Source: Ancrocorticia sp047501485 | Lineage (GTDB): Bacteria; Actinomycetota; Actinomycetes; Actinomycetales; Actinomycetaceae | DNA length: 64,000 nt | NCBI GenBank assembly: GCA_047501485.1 | Contig: JAZDRN010000013.1 | Coordinates: 1 to 64,000, forward strand | Reading direction: 5' to 3' | Shown here: positions 43,398 through 52,772 of the stretch, one piece after another | How positions within the stretch are numbered: position 1 is the first letter of the stretch | Layout of the letters: every line of letters starts with the position of its first letter | Notes under the pieces: generated by a model | Told to the model about the DNA's origin: nothing | The model's database searches: none | The model's input: the letters and a program-made list of their open reading frames with translations, nothing else | Position numbers and translations under genes: made by a program

Positions 43398-45053
43398 TCA
43401 GGGCCGCTTGAGGACCAGGAAATCGGCGTCAGAGAACGCGACGGTCCACACCCCGCCGTACTCCTCGCTCGCCCACGACTGCGGACCCGCTGGAGAGGAG
43501 AGAGCTTCGTGCCCTGGCCCCACGATGAGGGTGTCGACATATGCATCGGCAACAGTCCCCTCCCAGTAGACGGTATTGCCGGGAACAACATAAGCGAGCA
43601 TACGGAAATCGGCGACGACGGCGCTGCCGGTCCCCACTTCCGCCACGGCGGCTTCTCCCGCCTCACGGTCCAGGAGATGGAAATCGTTGGTGCCGCGGAG
43701 GAAGGACCCCATCGGACCATTCCACATCATGGCCGCACTGGGCACCACCGCACATAAGACAGCTAGGGGGACGACCCGGCGTTTCCACGCCTCGCGCAGC
43801 CGTTGCGATATTCTGAGGCGCTCCACGCCGTCAATGAGGGCGACCGTCGCGATGGGAATGAGAACAGCGGAATAGTGCCAATCCCAACCCCAGTAATACG
43901 GTACGTTGCCGGCGAAGCGCCACGCGAGAGTGGGGACCATGAGCCAGAGAACAGGACTGCGCAATCCGACGAGGCCTGCGCTGAACGCCAGCAGCATCAG
44001 GGTCACCATCTTCTCGCCGGGTCCCAACAGTCCGGTGAAGAAACCCAGAAGGCCGGGTGCGGTGTCCTGTGTCTCCGAGAGCCTATCGGTGTAGTCCCAG
44101 CCGCCATGCGGGTTGAACAGGGGCAGGATAACGGCGATGGAGATGACGAACCAGAACAGCCCCCACAGGATCATGTAGGCGCTCGGGGTTTGATGCCACG
44201 AGGTAAGCGTCGCTCGCAGACTCCTCCAGGTGCGTAGCGGGAACGGCGGATACGGTGCGCTCGCGGAGACGAAGGAAGCCTCGGAAGGAGCTTCGGGGGA
44301 GGGGGCTGCTTGGCTGGAAGAGACGACGTCGTCGACGGAAGTGTTCGTGCTCCCAACGCTCCCGCGCGCTCGTTCTTGCTCCCCGGCTGCCGTTTCGCCC
44401 CAGTCGATCCACAGCAGAATCAGGCCGAAAGCGGCGACGGTCAGCCCGAGATCCTCTTTGACGAAGACGAGTAGCCCGATCTCGATGCAGGCTATTCGGT
44501 GCTTGCCCTCGATCCAGTGCACCAGCCCGAAAGCGAGCAACGGCACCGCGAAGGCTATCTCGTGGAACTGGGCGGCGACGGCCCCTGCCAGTTCCCAGCT
44601 CACGATGTAACCGACGCCCAGCAGACTGCCCCACATCCCACCGAGGCGTTGACGTGCCAAACGGGTCACCGGGACGCTGGACCAGGCGAAGAGCAGGCCT
44701 TGAAGGACAAGAAGAGACAGTCCCGACGGAAAGAGACGAAAGACTGGCCCCAGCAGGATCAGAATCGGATGGAAGTGATCTCCGAGCAGGTTGTACCCGG
44801 GTCCCTTGATATCGACGATCGGCGTTTCCAGATGCGCGTACTGCTGCGCGAGCTGAGTGAAGATTCCCAGATCCCACGAGGGGGCGATGAATCCCCGCCA
44901 CTGCGACACCGAGAAGGCCGTGAAGAGCACCGCTCCGCACGTGGCGATGAGCCACGCGATCGGGTCGGGCCGCCACTGAGGTAGGTGGCGTTTCCACCCA
45001 CGCGGACCGGACCGCACCTTCGATGGTGGTGCGGTCCGCGGGCTCCGCCTCAC
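43398..45053 (-). CDS. DUF2079 membrane protein (glycosyltransferase-like)
   Basis: This is a 551-residue protein with about ten or more hydrophobic helices. WDLGIFTQLAQQYAHLETPIVDIKGPGYNLLGDHFHPILIL near residues 60-100 is the DUF2079 signature, with the acidic Asp-Leu-Gly and the GDHFHP loop. Membrane glycosyltransferases of the GT-C fold look similar, but activity is unproven. A variable Ser/Ala/Glu-rich loop sits near 235-270. The C-terminal domain of about 120 residues (FHLLDREAGEAAVAEVGTGSAVVADFRMLAYV) is probably outside. Its start overlaps the stop of the upstream flippase-like gene by 4 bp, so the two act together. Confidence 0.82.
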   Translation of the reverse strand: MRRSPRTAPPSKVRSGPRGWKRHLPQWRPDPIAWLIATCGAVLFTAFSVSQWRGFIAPSWDLGIFTQLAQQYAHLETPIVDIKGPGYNLLGDHFHPILILLGPVFRLFPSGLSLLVLQGLLFAWSSVPVTRLARQRLGGMWGSLLGVGYIVSWELAGAVAAQFHEIAFAVPLLAFGLVHWIEGKHRIACIEIGLLVFVKEDLGLTVAAFGLILLWIDWGETAAGEQERARGSVGSTNTSVDDVVSSSQAAPSPEAPSEASFVSASAPYPPFPLRTWRSLRATLTSWHQTPSAYMILWGLFWFVISIAVILPLFNPHGGWDYTDRLSETQDTAPGLLGFFTGLLGPGEKMVTLMLLAFSAGLVGLRSPVLWLMVPTLAWRFAGNVPYYWGWDWHYSAVLIPIATVALIDGVERLRISQRLREAWKRRVVPLAVLCAVVPSAAMMWNGPMGSFLRGTNDFHLLDREAGEAAVAEVGTGSAVVADFRMLAYVVPGNTVYWEGTVADAYVDTLIVGPGHEALSSPAGPQSWASEEYGGVWTVAFSDADFLVLKRP

Positions 45054-47752
45054 ACGAATTCCTTCTTCTGGCAGTAACGCAGAGCGAACCAGCCCAGTGG
45101 CACGCGGCCCCAGAAGGTGAAGAGTCGATACAGGATCGCGGTGGAGAACGCGATGGAGGCGGGTACTCCGGCTAGCGTGAGTCCGCCTGTCAGAGCCGCC
45201 TCAACGGGACCGATACCACCCGGCGAAGGAACGAGTGAGCCCACGGAGTTCGAGACCAGATAGGTCACGGCCAAGGTCACGACGGGCAGGCTGTAGCCGA
45301 AGGCCGCGAGGGAGCCTCCGAATGCCGCCACGAAGGCAACGGTCTGAAGTACGGATCCGAGGAACCCATAGAAGACCCTGCTGGGATGGGTGCCCAGCCA
45401 GACGAGGCGAGGCCAGATCTGATCGATCGTGGGGCGGATCTTCTCCAGGATCCAGCGCCGCAAGGGCTTGATGAGGAACACGACTGCCAGGACGATCACT
45501 ATGCCGAGGAATACCACCACCACGGTTCCGGTGGGTACCGAGAACGAGCCGATGTTTCCAGTCAGCAGGCCGAGGACCACCAGCAAGAGGACCGTGGTGA
45601 CGAACTGCGCCACCTGGACGAGGGAGACGGTGGCGATCGCCACAGGCGTGGAGACCTTGTTCTTCTGCAGGAACCGCAGGTTGAGTGCAGCGGGCCCGAT
45701 GCCGGCCGGAGCCACCAGGTTGACCACGGACGCGGCCACCTGCACCAGTGTGGTATCCCGCAGGGAGAGCTGCTCCGCGGTGTACGCCTTGAGGATGATG
45801 GCCGCGCCCACGTAGGTGAAGAGACCGGCGAAGAAGGCGAAGAACATCCAACCCGGAACGGCCTGGGACATGGTGTCCCTGAGTTGCTCGAAGTTGACGG
45901 AACCGAGCAGCAGATAGACGGCAACCAATCCGATCGAGACCGTGACGACGGTTTTCGGGGAGAAGCGCCGCAGCTGCATCGGCTCGACGGTGCTCGCCTC
46001 CGGGATCACTTCCAACAGGGCATCTCGCAAGGCCTGCAATTGTTTGCGGTCGGAGAGGACCTGGAGGGTCTCGGCCGGGAGAATCGTCTTCTGGATGAGC
46101 GGTGCCATGGTGATGAGCTGGTCCAGGGGCAGGCGGCGCTGCGCCGAAGCGAGCGTGCGTTCCACGCCGATGTGTGCCGCGAGGACTGCCACCGCCTGGG
46201 CCATGTCGATGCGACGCGTCACCTCGCTGGAAGCGAGGGAACCGTTGTGCCAGTGGAGCAGTTCGATGTGCTCGTTGCGGACGGTCAAGGTCCCGGCGTG
46301 GATATCGCCATGGGAGATTCCGCGGGTATGTGCTTCCTGGAGCAGATCCCACAGCTCGTCGAGAACGGAGTCGGAAACCTCGTCCGGGTTCAGGTCCTGC
46401 AGTGTCCTACCGCCGTTGAGTTCGAAGGCCGCCAGCATCGATTTATCCGAGGAGGCGATCTTGAGCGAACGGTCCGGGCACACGTGGGCGTTGGTGGCGG
46501 CCAGTTCCATGAGAGCGAGACGGTCCGCGGAGGCCTCGATCGTCCGCTCGGACCGCCGCGTGGTCGTGGTCAGCACGATTCGGTTCCACAGAGAGGAGAG
46601 GACGCCGACGATGTGCTGATCAGCGTCCAAGAGAGCGAGGTGATGCGCCGTTCCGTCCTCGGCGAGAGCGATGTAGTTACGGGAGGCATCGGATCCCACA
46701 GGCGGATGGTAATCCCGGAGGAACTGCGCCCGTAGCAACTCTGGGTCGGCACCCGGGTCGATCGTCAGGTCGTGGGCATCCTCGTGATCGAAGTGCTCCT
46801 TGATCTCGCTGAGTTCCTCGGGGGTGACCTGTTCATCCTCGTCGGAGAGGATGCCGCCGCCGTCCTGGCCATCCTCTTTACCACTCAGCGTCGCCCCCGC
46901 GCTGTCGAGGATCTCGCGGATCTGAGAGAGACCGTAACGATCCACGTATCCGAGAGGCGCCTCCGTCCTCGTGTTCCAGACGGCCAGTTCGGCGTCGTCG
47001 GGAAGTTCGTCGATGCGCACGATATGGGTGGCGTCGATGCCGCCGCGGCGCACCAGACGAATGAGTTCGAGCTCGGTGCTCCGATCCGGAACGTCACCCG
47101 CGACGTAGCGCGCCATCTGCCCGCAGAACATGCCGATGAACACGGTGATGAGCGCCCCGGGGAGCGTCTGGTTTCCCTGCAGCACAGAGATGACGAGGGC
47201 GACGGACAGCAACGGCCATCCCCAGGAGGTCGTCTTGGAGGCGCGTCTGGATCCGGCGACGGTCAGGAGCGCCGAGATCACGGAAACGTAGGGAAGCAGG
47301 TTGATGATGATCGACTGCTCGGCCAGGGAGTCGGACAGCTGGCCCGTGATGGGAGAGAGCGGGAAGTAGTTCTCGAACAGCCAGAGCATGCCGTAGGAGA
47401 TCGCCACCGCCGAGGCGACGCTTGCCATTGCTGTCACCAGGCTTCGCAGGCGCCGGTGCCAGATCAGATCGATGATGACGGCGAGGGGCAGGAAGAAGCT
47501 CAGCAGGCCTTCGAGCACGTTGATCGGCATGAACAGGATGGACTCGAGGATCCCCGAGGTTGCCGTGCGTACGTCACGGGTCACTGCCAGCGTGGTGGCC
47601 GAACCATAGACGGCCAGCAGCATGACGAGGGCAATGCTCACCAGAGACGTGATGGCGGAGACGAGATCGCGTGGGCGACGCACCCATCGCACGACTTCGT
47701 CAACCAGGACGACATCGCGGCGCGGGCCCGAGCGTATCGTCGTATTCGGCAT
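45050..47752 (-). CDS. Flippase-like (LPG synthase TM/UPF0104) protein with degenerate kinase domain
   Basis: This is a 900-residue three-part protein. The first 215 or so residues form about six helices. The middle (about 220-560) resembles an ABC1/aminoglycoside-kinase fold: its catalytic loop reads ISHGDIHAGTLTV, keeping HGD but losing the following Asn, and the metal Asp is replaced in ELLHWHNG, so it is probably a pseudokinase. The last 320 or so residues are eight helices of the LPG-synthase transmembrane/AglD family (VAPAGIGPAALNLRFLQ, SPGGIGPVEAALTGGL), related to lipid flippases. AAAAGGAGG stands before the ATG. It is coupled to the DUF2079 gene. It could move a lipid or lipid-linked sugar under control of a ligand bound by the kinase-like part; this is inference. 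Confidence 0.82.
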   Translation of the reverse strand: MPNTTIRSGPRRDVVLVDEVVRWVRRPRDLVSAITSLVSIALVMLLAVYGSATTLAVTRDVRTATSGILESILFMPINVLEGLLSFFLPLAVIIDLIWHRRLRSLVTAMASVASAVAISYGMLWLFENYFPLSPITGQLSDSLAEQSIIINLLPYVSVISALLTVAGSRRASKTTSWGWPLLSVALVISVLQGNQTLPGALITVFIGMFCGQMARYVAGDVPDRSTELELIRLVRRGGIDATHIVRIDELPDDAELAVWNTRTEAPLGYVDRYGLSQIREILDSAGATLSGKEDGQDGGGILSDEDEQVTPEELSEIKEHFDHEDAHDLTIDPGADPELLRAQFLRDYHPPVGSDASRNYIALAEDGTAHHLALLDADQHIVGVLSSLWNRIVLTTTTRRSERTIEASADRLALMELAATNAHVCPDRSLKIASSDKSMLAAFELNGGRTLQDLNPDEVSDSVLDELWDLLQEAHTRGISHGDIHAGTLTVRNEHIELLHWHNGSLASSEVTRRIDMAQAVAVLAAHIGVERTLASAQRRLPLDQLITMAPLIQKTILPAETLQVLSDRKQLQALRDALLEVIPEASTVEPMQLRRFSPKTVVTVSIGLVAVYLLLGSVNFEQLRDTMSQAVPGWMFFAFFAGLFTYVGAAIILKAYTAEQLSLRDTTLVQVAASVVNLVAPAGIGPAALNLRFLQKNKVSTPVAIATVSLVQVAQFVTTVLLLVVLGLLTGNIGSFSVPTGTVVVVFLGIVIVLAVVFLIKPLRRWILEKIRPTIDQIWPRLVWLGTHPSRVFYGFLGSVLQTVAFVAAFGGSLAAFGYSLPVVTLAVTYLVSNSVGSLVPSPGGIGPVEAALTGGLTLAGVPASIAFSTAILYRLFTFWGRVPLGWFALRYCQKKEFV

Positions 47753-47823
47753 CCTGACCTCCTTTTTACACAGAGCAGTCTACGGGGTGGCCCGGCTGGC
47801 GTTCGTCATGCTTTGGGCTGAGC

Positions 47824-49254
47824 TTACTGGTCCTCGGTCTGAGCTTCCTCGGTTTTGCCCGCCAACCACTGGGGAATGTTCTCCTGCGAGCGGGGGAACA
47901 TCTTGAGATCCGCGCTCCACACCTGAGCGGGAACCTGGTGAGCCCAGCGCGGTTCGTCGTTGAGGTTGATCGTCACATTGGCCTGGCCCTGCGCGTCGAA
48001 CTCGAAAACGAGAACGTAGGGTGCGCCCACCTCCTCGCGGTAGAGGACCTTCTTGAGCTGACCGACGTAGTGCAGTATCGCTGTGGGAAGCAGGTTGATG
48101 GTGACATCCTTGGTGGAGGCCTCTTCCTCGCTGGAGGCCTCTTCCTCGTCGTTCGGGACCGCTACCGACGCTGCGAAATGCGCCATCTGGCCCACGAGCT
48201 GAATGTAGAGGCGCAGTTTCGACCAGCCGGTGGGAGCCACGTTCGTGAGGAGGCCGAAGATGTCGGCCATGAGTGCCTTGGCATCGGAATTGTCCCGGGT
48301 GCGGGAGGCCTTCAGGGTGACCGCCGGGCGGGACGAGACATCCCAGGTGTTCGGGCGCGCCTCGCGCGAGGCTCTGTCGGTCAGATCGTCGAACGAGGTG
48401 ATGAGCGTGTTCGTTCCCTGTGCGTAGCGCGAGAAACCGGAGGCCTGTGCGAGTGGAGCATCGACGGCCAGGGACACGATGTGCGCCATCAGCTTGCCCT
48501 CCTTCCCGGTGACCGCGCGAATGACGCGCACGGGGATGTTGCGGTAGCGAGCCACGTCCTGATGCTCGAAGATGTTGAGGTCCTCGTGGTAGGCGATGCG
48601 CTTGGCCCACAGTCCCGTTGGCAGCTCCTCGAAGCCTTCCTCCTGGCGCGGCTGGCCCGGTGTGACCATCGTGAGCGCCACTGGTTTGCTCGTCCCCTCG
48701 TCGAGTTCGACCTCCACGGGAAGAATCCCCCACTCGCGGGGAAGGATCGGGCCGGTGAACACGGATGGGATGCACGCCTTCAGATTGCCCGTCTTGACCG
48801 TCTCCCATCCCCAGGCGATGCCATGATAGACGCCGCGCAGTTCCGGCTCCTCGCTACCAGGGAAGAAGCGCCACAGGCGAGATCCAGTGGTCAGGCGTGT
48901 GGGCTCGACCCACATGAGCTGGGTGCGGACGCCCGCAGCCTGTGCGATTCCGGAGCCGTTGAACGGAGGGTGTTCCACGACTCCGCCCATGAACGCCTGT
49001 TCGTGCAGTGGGCCCACGGCCAGACGGGTCTGAATGAACGGATTGGCGGGAACCTGAAGGATATCGATGGGCTTATCGGGGGAAAAGGGGGAGCCCGCCA
49101 TGTCGGCGTTGAGCAGTGAGATGAGATCGCCGACCTCGGTGACCTGCGCGACCTCGTTGGCGTCGACAGCGAAGCCACCGAAGAAATCGAGACCATTCTG
49201 GAGATAGGAATCGGCTTGACCTGCAGAGACTGCCAGCTGGTATACGACGCTCAC
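47824..49254 (-). CDS. Protein of unknown function, 476 residues
   Basis: I do not recognise a family. The protein is soluble, without signal or membrane segment. The first 330 residues are beta-rich, with many Trp and Gly (TGSRLWRFFPGSEEPELRGVYHGIAWGWE). An acidic Glu/Ser linker lies near 370. The last 110 residues (LPTAILHYVGQLKKVLYREEVGAPYVLVFEFD, then INLNDEPRWAHQVPA) vaguely resemble YezG/DUF600-type immunity proteins, but not enough to call. The GTG start has AAAGGA five bases upstream. It lies 71 bp upstream of the flippase-like gene on the same strand and may belong with it. Confidence 0.7.
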   Translation of the reverse strand: MSVVYQLAVSAGQADSYLQNGLDFFGGFAVDANEVAQVTEVGDLISLLNADMAGSPFSPDKPIDILQVPANPFIQTRLAVGPLHEQAFMGGVVEHPPFNGSGIAQAAGVRTQLMWVEPTRLTTGSRLWRFFPGSEEPELRGVYHGIAWGWETVKTGNLKACIPSVFTGPILPREWGILPVEVELDEGTSKPVALTMVTPGQPRQEEGFEELPTGLWAKRIAYHEDLNIFEHQDVARYRNIPVRVIRAVTGKEGKLMAHIVSLAVDAPLAQASGFSRYAQGTNTLITSFDDLTDRASREARPNTWDVSSRPAVTLKASRTRDNSDAKALMADIFGLLTNVAPTGWSKLRLYIQLVGQMAHFAASVAVPNDEEEASSEEEASTKDVTINLLPTAILHYVGQLKKVLYREEVGAPYVLVFEFDAQGQANVTINLNDEPRWAHQVPAQVWSADLKMFPRSQENIPQWLAGKTEEAQTEDQ

Positions 49255-49622
49255 GAGTGTCCTTTCGGCGGTTGGAGTACGCGGATCTCATTCGTGGCCC
49301 GCGCAGGGCAACGAATGGCACGTCTCTCACCCTAGTGGCAAAGCAGCGGAGGTTGAATCGCGTGGTTGAGTTGGGTCCCCGCCGGTGGGGCGGAAAATAT
49401 AGCCCGCCGATTGAGCGAAGGCCGTTGGCCGGAGTCGAAATCAGAGGTGGCGCGCGGTCGGGCTCTGAAGTTTTGTTGCGAGTGAATAACTTTCCTGAAA
49501 ACGTCGAAAATAGGCGTTTTATGGCTAGGTCGTGCCATATGCGGAACATTATTCATGCCGCAGGGGTTTCGACTTGCTCAACCGGCAGACCTTGTGGGTT
49601 CTGACTTGCTCGGCCGGCGTGG
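49255..49622. other. 368-bp gap, no gene seen
   Basis: The left part must hold the promoter of the unknown gene. The right part is AT-richer, carries the 20-bp element at 49531-49550, and has a direct repeat of GACTTGCTC plus CCGGC (49569-49615). A frame open on the plus strand is not protein-like. Confidence 0.55.
49531..49550 (+). repeat. 20-bp element, copy 1
   Basis: CGTGCCATATGCGGAACATT is the exact reverse complement of 52610-52629. The partly symmetric TTCCGCATATGGCA core resembles IclR-family operators, but no such regulator is in the window. Confidence 0.7.
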
Positions 49623-50645
49623 TCAGAAAGACTTCGGGTCCGGGGAAGGGTTCGTGCCCGGACCCGGGGAATCTGGGGAATCCGGGGAAACAGGCCGGTC
49701 TTCGCGTTGTTCCCGCTCCCGCGAGGAAGTGCCCGGGGAGGTTGGAAGGCTGTCCGCCGGCGAACCCTCCCCGGTGAGATTCGTGGAGGTGAGGTTCGTG
49801 GAGGGAGCGGGTGCGGTCGTGGGGGAAGCACTGGTGGGAGAATCCGCGGTAGGGGAAGCCGGCGTGGAGCTCTCACCGGGGGCGGCTGAGCGCGGCTCGA
49901 GGTCCAGCTCCGAAAGATGTTCCCCGCCGGCGCCTGCCTCCTTCTCGCGCCGGTTCTTCCGAACTCGTAGCACGATCCACAGCACCAGTGCTGCCACGAC
50001 GATGGCAATGACCACCTTGGACAGCACGCCGACGTAGTTCTCGACGATGTGCCAGTTGGCCCCCAAGGCATAGCCGGCGTAGATCAGGATGGAATTCCAG
50101 ATGAGTGAGCCCGCCGCGGTGAGGAATGTGAAACGCAGCAGATTCATACGCGTGACACCCGCGGGAAGCGAGATGAGCGAACGGAAGATTGGAATCATCC
50201 GGCCGAAGAAGACCGTCCACGAACCGTGCTTGTCGAAGAATGCCTCGGTCTTGACCACATCGGTGGGATTGACGAGAGGGAGAGAATTGAGGATCTTCCG
50301 GGTGCGCTCGCGGCCGAGCAGAGCGCCGAGCATATAGAGAACGAACGCTCCCACCAGTGAACCGGCGGTGCACCACAGGATCGCCCCCAACAGTGTGAAC
50401 CCTGCTCCGGCTCCGGCCGAGAAACCGGTGAGGGGAAGAATGATCTCCGAGGGCAACGGAGGGAAAAGATTCTCCAGCGCGATTAGAGAAGCCGCGCCGA
50501 GACCGCCTAGAGCATCGATGACGCTGATAGCCCAGCCCGCGATTCCTCCCAATTCAGGGGTGGCGTCGGGAGTGGGCTCGGCGGCCGCCACGGCGACGTT
50601 GTGAGCTATGAGCGATGCGAGATCGGCATGAAATGTCGAGAGCAG
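49623..50645 (-). CDS. DedA-family membrane protein with long Ser/Pro/Thr tail
   Basis: The core is a DedA/SNARE-associated (VTT) protein. ENLFPPLPSEIILPLTGFSAG, GRMIPIFRSLISLPAGVTRMNLLRF and a Gly-rich helix pair (TAAGSLIWNSILIYAGYALG) are diagnostic. These proteins help recycle undecaprenyl phosphate or other lipids and maintain membrane potential. About 115 further residues are a Ser/Pro/Thr/Glu-rich tail, unusually long. The 3' end of the gene contains a CGGGTCCGGG hairpin. The start is uncertain: a GTG at 50591 has no ribosome site, whereas an in-frame CTG at 50645 follows AGGAG by seven bases and adds 18 plausible residues (LSTFHADLASLIAHNVAV). I list the longer form. Confidence 0.82.
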   Translation of the reverse strand: MLSTFHADLASLIAHNVAVAAAEPTPDATPELGGIAGWAISVIDALGGLGAASLIALENLFPPLPSEIILPLTGFSAGAGAGFTLLGAILWCTAGSLVGAFVLYMLGALLGRERTRKILNSLPLVNPTDVVKTEAFFDKHGSWTVFFGRMIPIFRSLISLPAGVTRMNLLRFTFLTAAGSLIWNSILIYAGYALGANWHIVENYVGVLSKVVIAIVVAALVLWIVLRVRKNRREKEAGAGGEHLSELDLEPRSAAPGESSTPASPTADSPTSASPTTAPAPSTNLTSTNLTGEGSPADSLPTSPGTSSREREQREDRPVSPDSPDSPGPGTNPSPDPKSF

Positions 50646-50727
50646 GATCTTTCTCCTTTGCTACACGAGGTATCCCGTAGCATGGCGGCCTTATGAAAGG
50701 CATGTGGGCAATGTGAGCCGGTTGTGT

Positions 50728-50852
<125 letters not shown>

Positions 50853-50870
50853 GTGCCTAGCGCTAGGCAC
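50853..50870. repeat. Perfect 18-bp palindrome beside the gap
   Basis: GTGCCTAGCGCTAGGCAC is fully self-complementary and begins at the first base after the Ns, about 85 bp beyond the purB stop. It may be part of a terminator cut by the gap, or an artefact. Confidence 0.5.
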
Positions 50871-50953
50871 ACAACCGAGTTCAATTCAGCATTAGTGTCT
50901 CAGGACTTCCTTCGAATTCCCAGTGAAGTGTGCGGAAGTTATCGAATTGCTCG

Positions 50954-52408
50954 TCAGTCGAGAAAGCCGACCAGATCGGGGGCGATTCCGATGTAGTTCG
51001 ATGGAGTGAGGGAGAGCAGCCGCTGCTCCACATCGGAGGGGATGCCGAGCCCTTTGATGAATTCACGCATGTCCTCCGCGGTCACCTTGCGGCCGCGTGT
51101 GAGCTCCTTGAGGCGCTCGTAGGGATTCGCCATCCCAGTGGCGCCAGCGATCTCCGCGGCCCGCATCGCCTGTTGAATGGGCTCGCCAAGGACTTCCCAG
51201 GCCGCGTCGAGATCCCGCTCCAGCACTGGAGGGTTCGGATCGACGCCGGCGATGCCGCGGCGCAGATTATCGATGGCGAGAAGTGAATGACCGAGTGCCA
51301 CTCCAACGTTGCGTTGGGTGGTGGAATCCGTGAGGTCGCGCTGGAGCCGAGAAGTCACCAAGGTGGCGGCCAGAGATTCGAGGAGCGCCGAGGACACTTC
51401 GAGATTGGCCTCCGCGTTCTCGAAACGAATCGGATTGACCTTGTGCGGCATGGTCGACGAGCCCGTCGAACCCTGGGCGGCCAGGTTCTGATGGAAGTAG
51501 TCGAGAGAGATGTAGGTCCAGAAATCGGTGGCGATATTGTGCGCGATCCTGTTGAAATGGGCGATGTCGGCGTAGAGGTCGGCCTGCCAGTCATGCGGTT
51601 CGATCTGGGTGGTCAAAGGGTTCCAGTCCAGACCGAGGTTCTCGACGAAGCCGCGGGAGATCGCGGGCCAATCGGCGGTGGGGACCGAGACGCTGTGCGC
51701 CCCGAATGTGCCGGTGGCGCCGTTGATCTTACCGAGGAAGTCCGCCGCATCGATGCGGCGAAGTTGACGGCGCAGACGCGATGCGAAGACAGCCATCTCC
51801 TTACCGAGCGTGGTGGGGGAGGCCGTTTGCCCGTGTGTGCGAGAAAGCATCGGACGGTCCGCTTCCGCGTTGGCCAGATCCGCCAGCTGATCGGCGAGCG
51901 CCGTTGCGGCAGGAAGCCACACCTGCTCGATGGCCCCCTTGATGACCAAGGCATAGGAAAGATTGTTGACGTCCTCGCTGGTGCAGAAGATGTGCACGAT
52001 CTCGTGCATGGTGGAGAGAGCTGTTTCTCGGCCGATCGTGGCGGACGCGGAGTCGAGGCGACGCTTGAGGAAGTATTCCACGGCCTTCACATCGTGACGT
52101 GTCTCCGCTTCGATCTCGGCCATCTCGGCGATTTCCTCTGCCCCGAAAGTGGTGGGGATGGAACGCAGGTAGGCGACATCCTCGTCAGTGAGCGTGCGAG
52201 CGCCTGGCAGAACCTTGTTCTGGACGAGATAGATGAGCCATTCGACCTCCACATGGATACGGGCGCGATTGAGGGCGGCCTCGGAGAGGAAGTCGACAAG
52301 AGGTGCGCTCACACTGCGGTAGCGGCCATCGAGCGGCCCGAGTGCGATGGCGGGTGAGACATCGGCGAGCGGACGGAAATCGGCAAATGGTGCAGAGCTC
52401 ATGGACAC
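50954..52408 (-). CDS. purB: Adenylosuccinate lyase
   Basis: This 484-residue enzyme acts twice in purine synthesis, removing fumarate from SAICAR and from adenylosuccinate. It has LGPLDGRYRS at the start, SRTHGQTASPTTLGKEMA with the catalytic His, and the superfamily signature GSSTMPHKVNPIRFENAE. The length fits the long (about 460-485) PurB form. The first codon is GTG at 52408 with ATG at 52402 as alternative; no strong ribosome site is visible. It ends at 50954, just before the assembly gap. Confidence 0.97.
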   Translation of the reverse strand: MSMSSAPFADFRPLADVSPAIALGPLDGRYRSVSAPLVDFLSEAALNRARIHVEVEWLIYLVQNKVLPGARTLTDEDVAYLRSIPTTFGAEEIAEMAEIEAETRHDVKAVEYFLKRRLDSASATIGRETALSTMHEIVHIFCTSEDVNNLSYALVIKGAIEQVWLPAATALADQLADLANAEADRPMLSRTHGQTASPTTLGKEMAVFASRLRRQLRRIDAADFLGKINGATGTFGAHSVSVPTADWPAISRGFVENLGLDWNPLTTQIEPHDWQADLYADIAHFNRIAHNIATDFWTYISLDYFHQNLAAQGSTGSSTMPHKVNPIRFENAEANLEVSSALLESLAATLVTSRLQRDLTDSTTQRNVGVALGHSLLAIDNLRRGIAGVDPNPPVLERDLDAAWEVLGEPIQQAMRAAEIAGATGMANPYERLKELTRGRKVTAEDMREFIKGLGIPSDVEQRLLSLTPSNYIGIAPDLVGFLD

Positions 52409-52758
52409 ATTGTTTCATGGGCGGACTGGCCGCTGCGGCCCGTGCTCAGCGATCTCGGTAACAGGAGGCACCTCGGATTGCGGGTGCCGGATGGGAGATG
52501 TGGAATGATGCGCGATTCGCGCTCAGCTCACGGCGCGTACCTGGAGTTGCCCATGTCGCCAGCCGATGCTGTCCGCCGGTACATCCCCCTGCTGCCCCTG
52601 ACCCAGCACAATGTTCCGCATATGGCACGGCCTGTCGATATAGCGCACGTCGGGCCGAATACGGAACATTATTTCGCACTGCCGTCTGCGAGCCCTCGCG
52701 GACGGTCACTGCCGGAGGCTCAAGGGCAGGTGCCGAATACTCAGATGTACCCGCATTC
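52409..52758. other. 350-bp gap upstream of purB
   Basis: This gap lies between purB and the fructosamine-kinase-like gene on the same strand and must hold the purB promoter. It contains the inverted 20-bp element at 52610-52629 and a related CGGAACATTATT at 52662-52673, which together form a spaced inverted repeat. Frames open here on both strands are not protein-like. Confidence 0.6.
52610..52629 (-). repeat. 20-bp element, copy 2 (inverted)
   Basis: This is the exact reverse complement of 49531-49550. About 30 bases further on, CCGAATACGGAACATT forms an imperfect inverted repeat with it (AATGTTCCGCATATGG), so this site may be a full operator pair. Confidence 0.65.
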
Positions 52759-52772
52759 TCAGATGTACCCGC
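52740..52772. repeat. Two copies of CTCAGATGTACCCGC, period 18
   Basis: The copies are at 52740-52754 and 52758-52772. The second carries the stop codon of the fructosamine-kinase-like gene, so the gene end has been tandemly duplicated, with a second in-frame GYI-stop just beyond the first. Confidence 0.8.

Noticed and set aside
45386..49119. Several long plus-strand frames opposite the flippase-like and unknown genes
   Set aside because: They are His/Asp/Arg-rich, have no ribosome sites and overlap coupled genes on the minus strand. For the unknown gene I kept the minus strand because it has a good start and protein-like composition.
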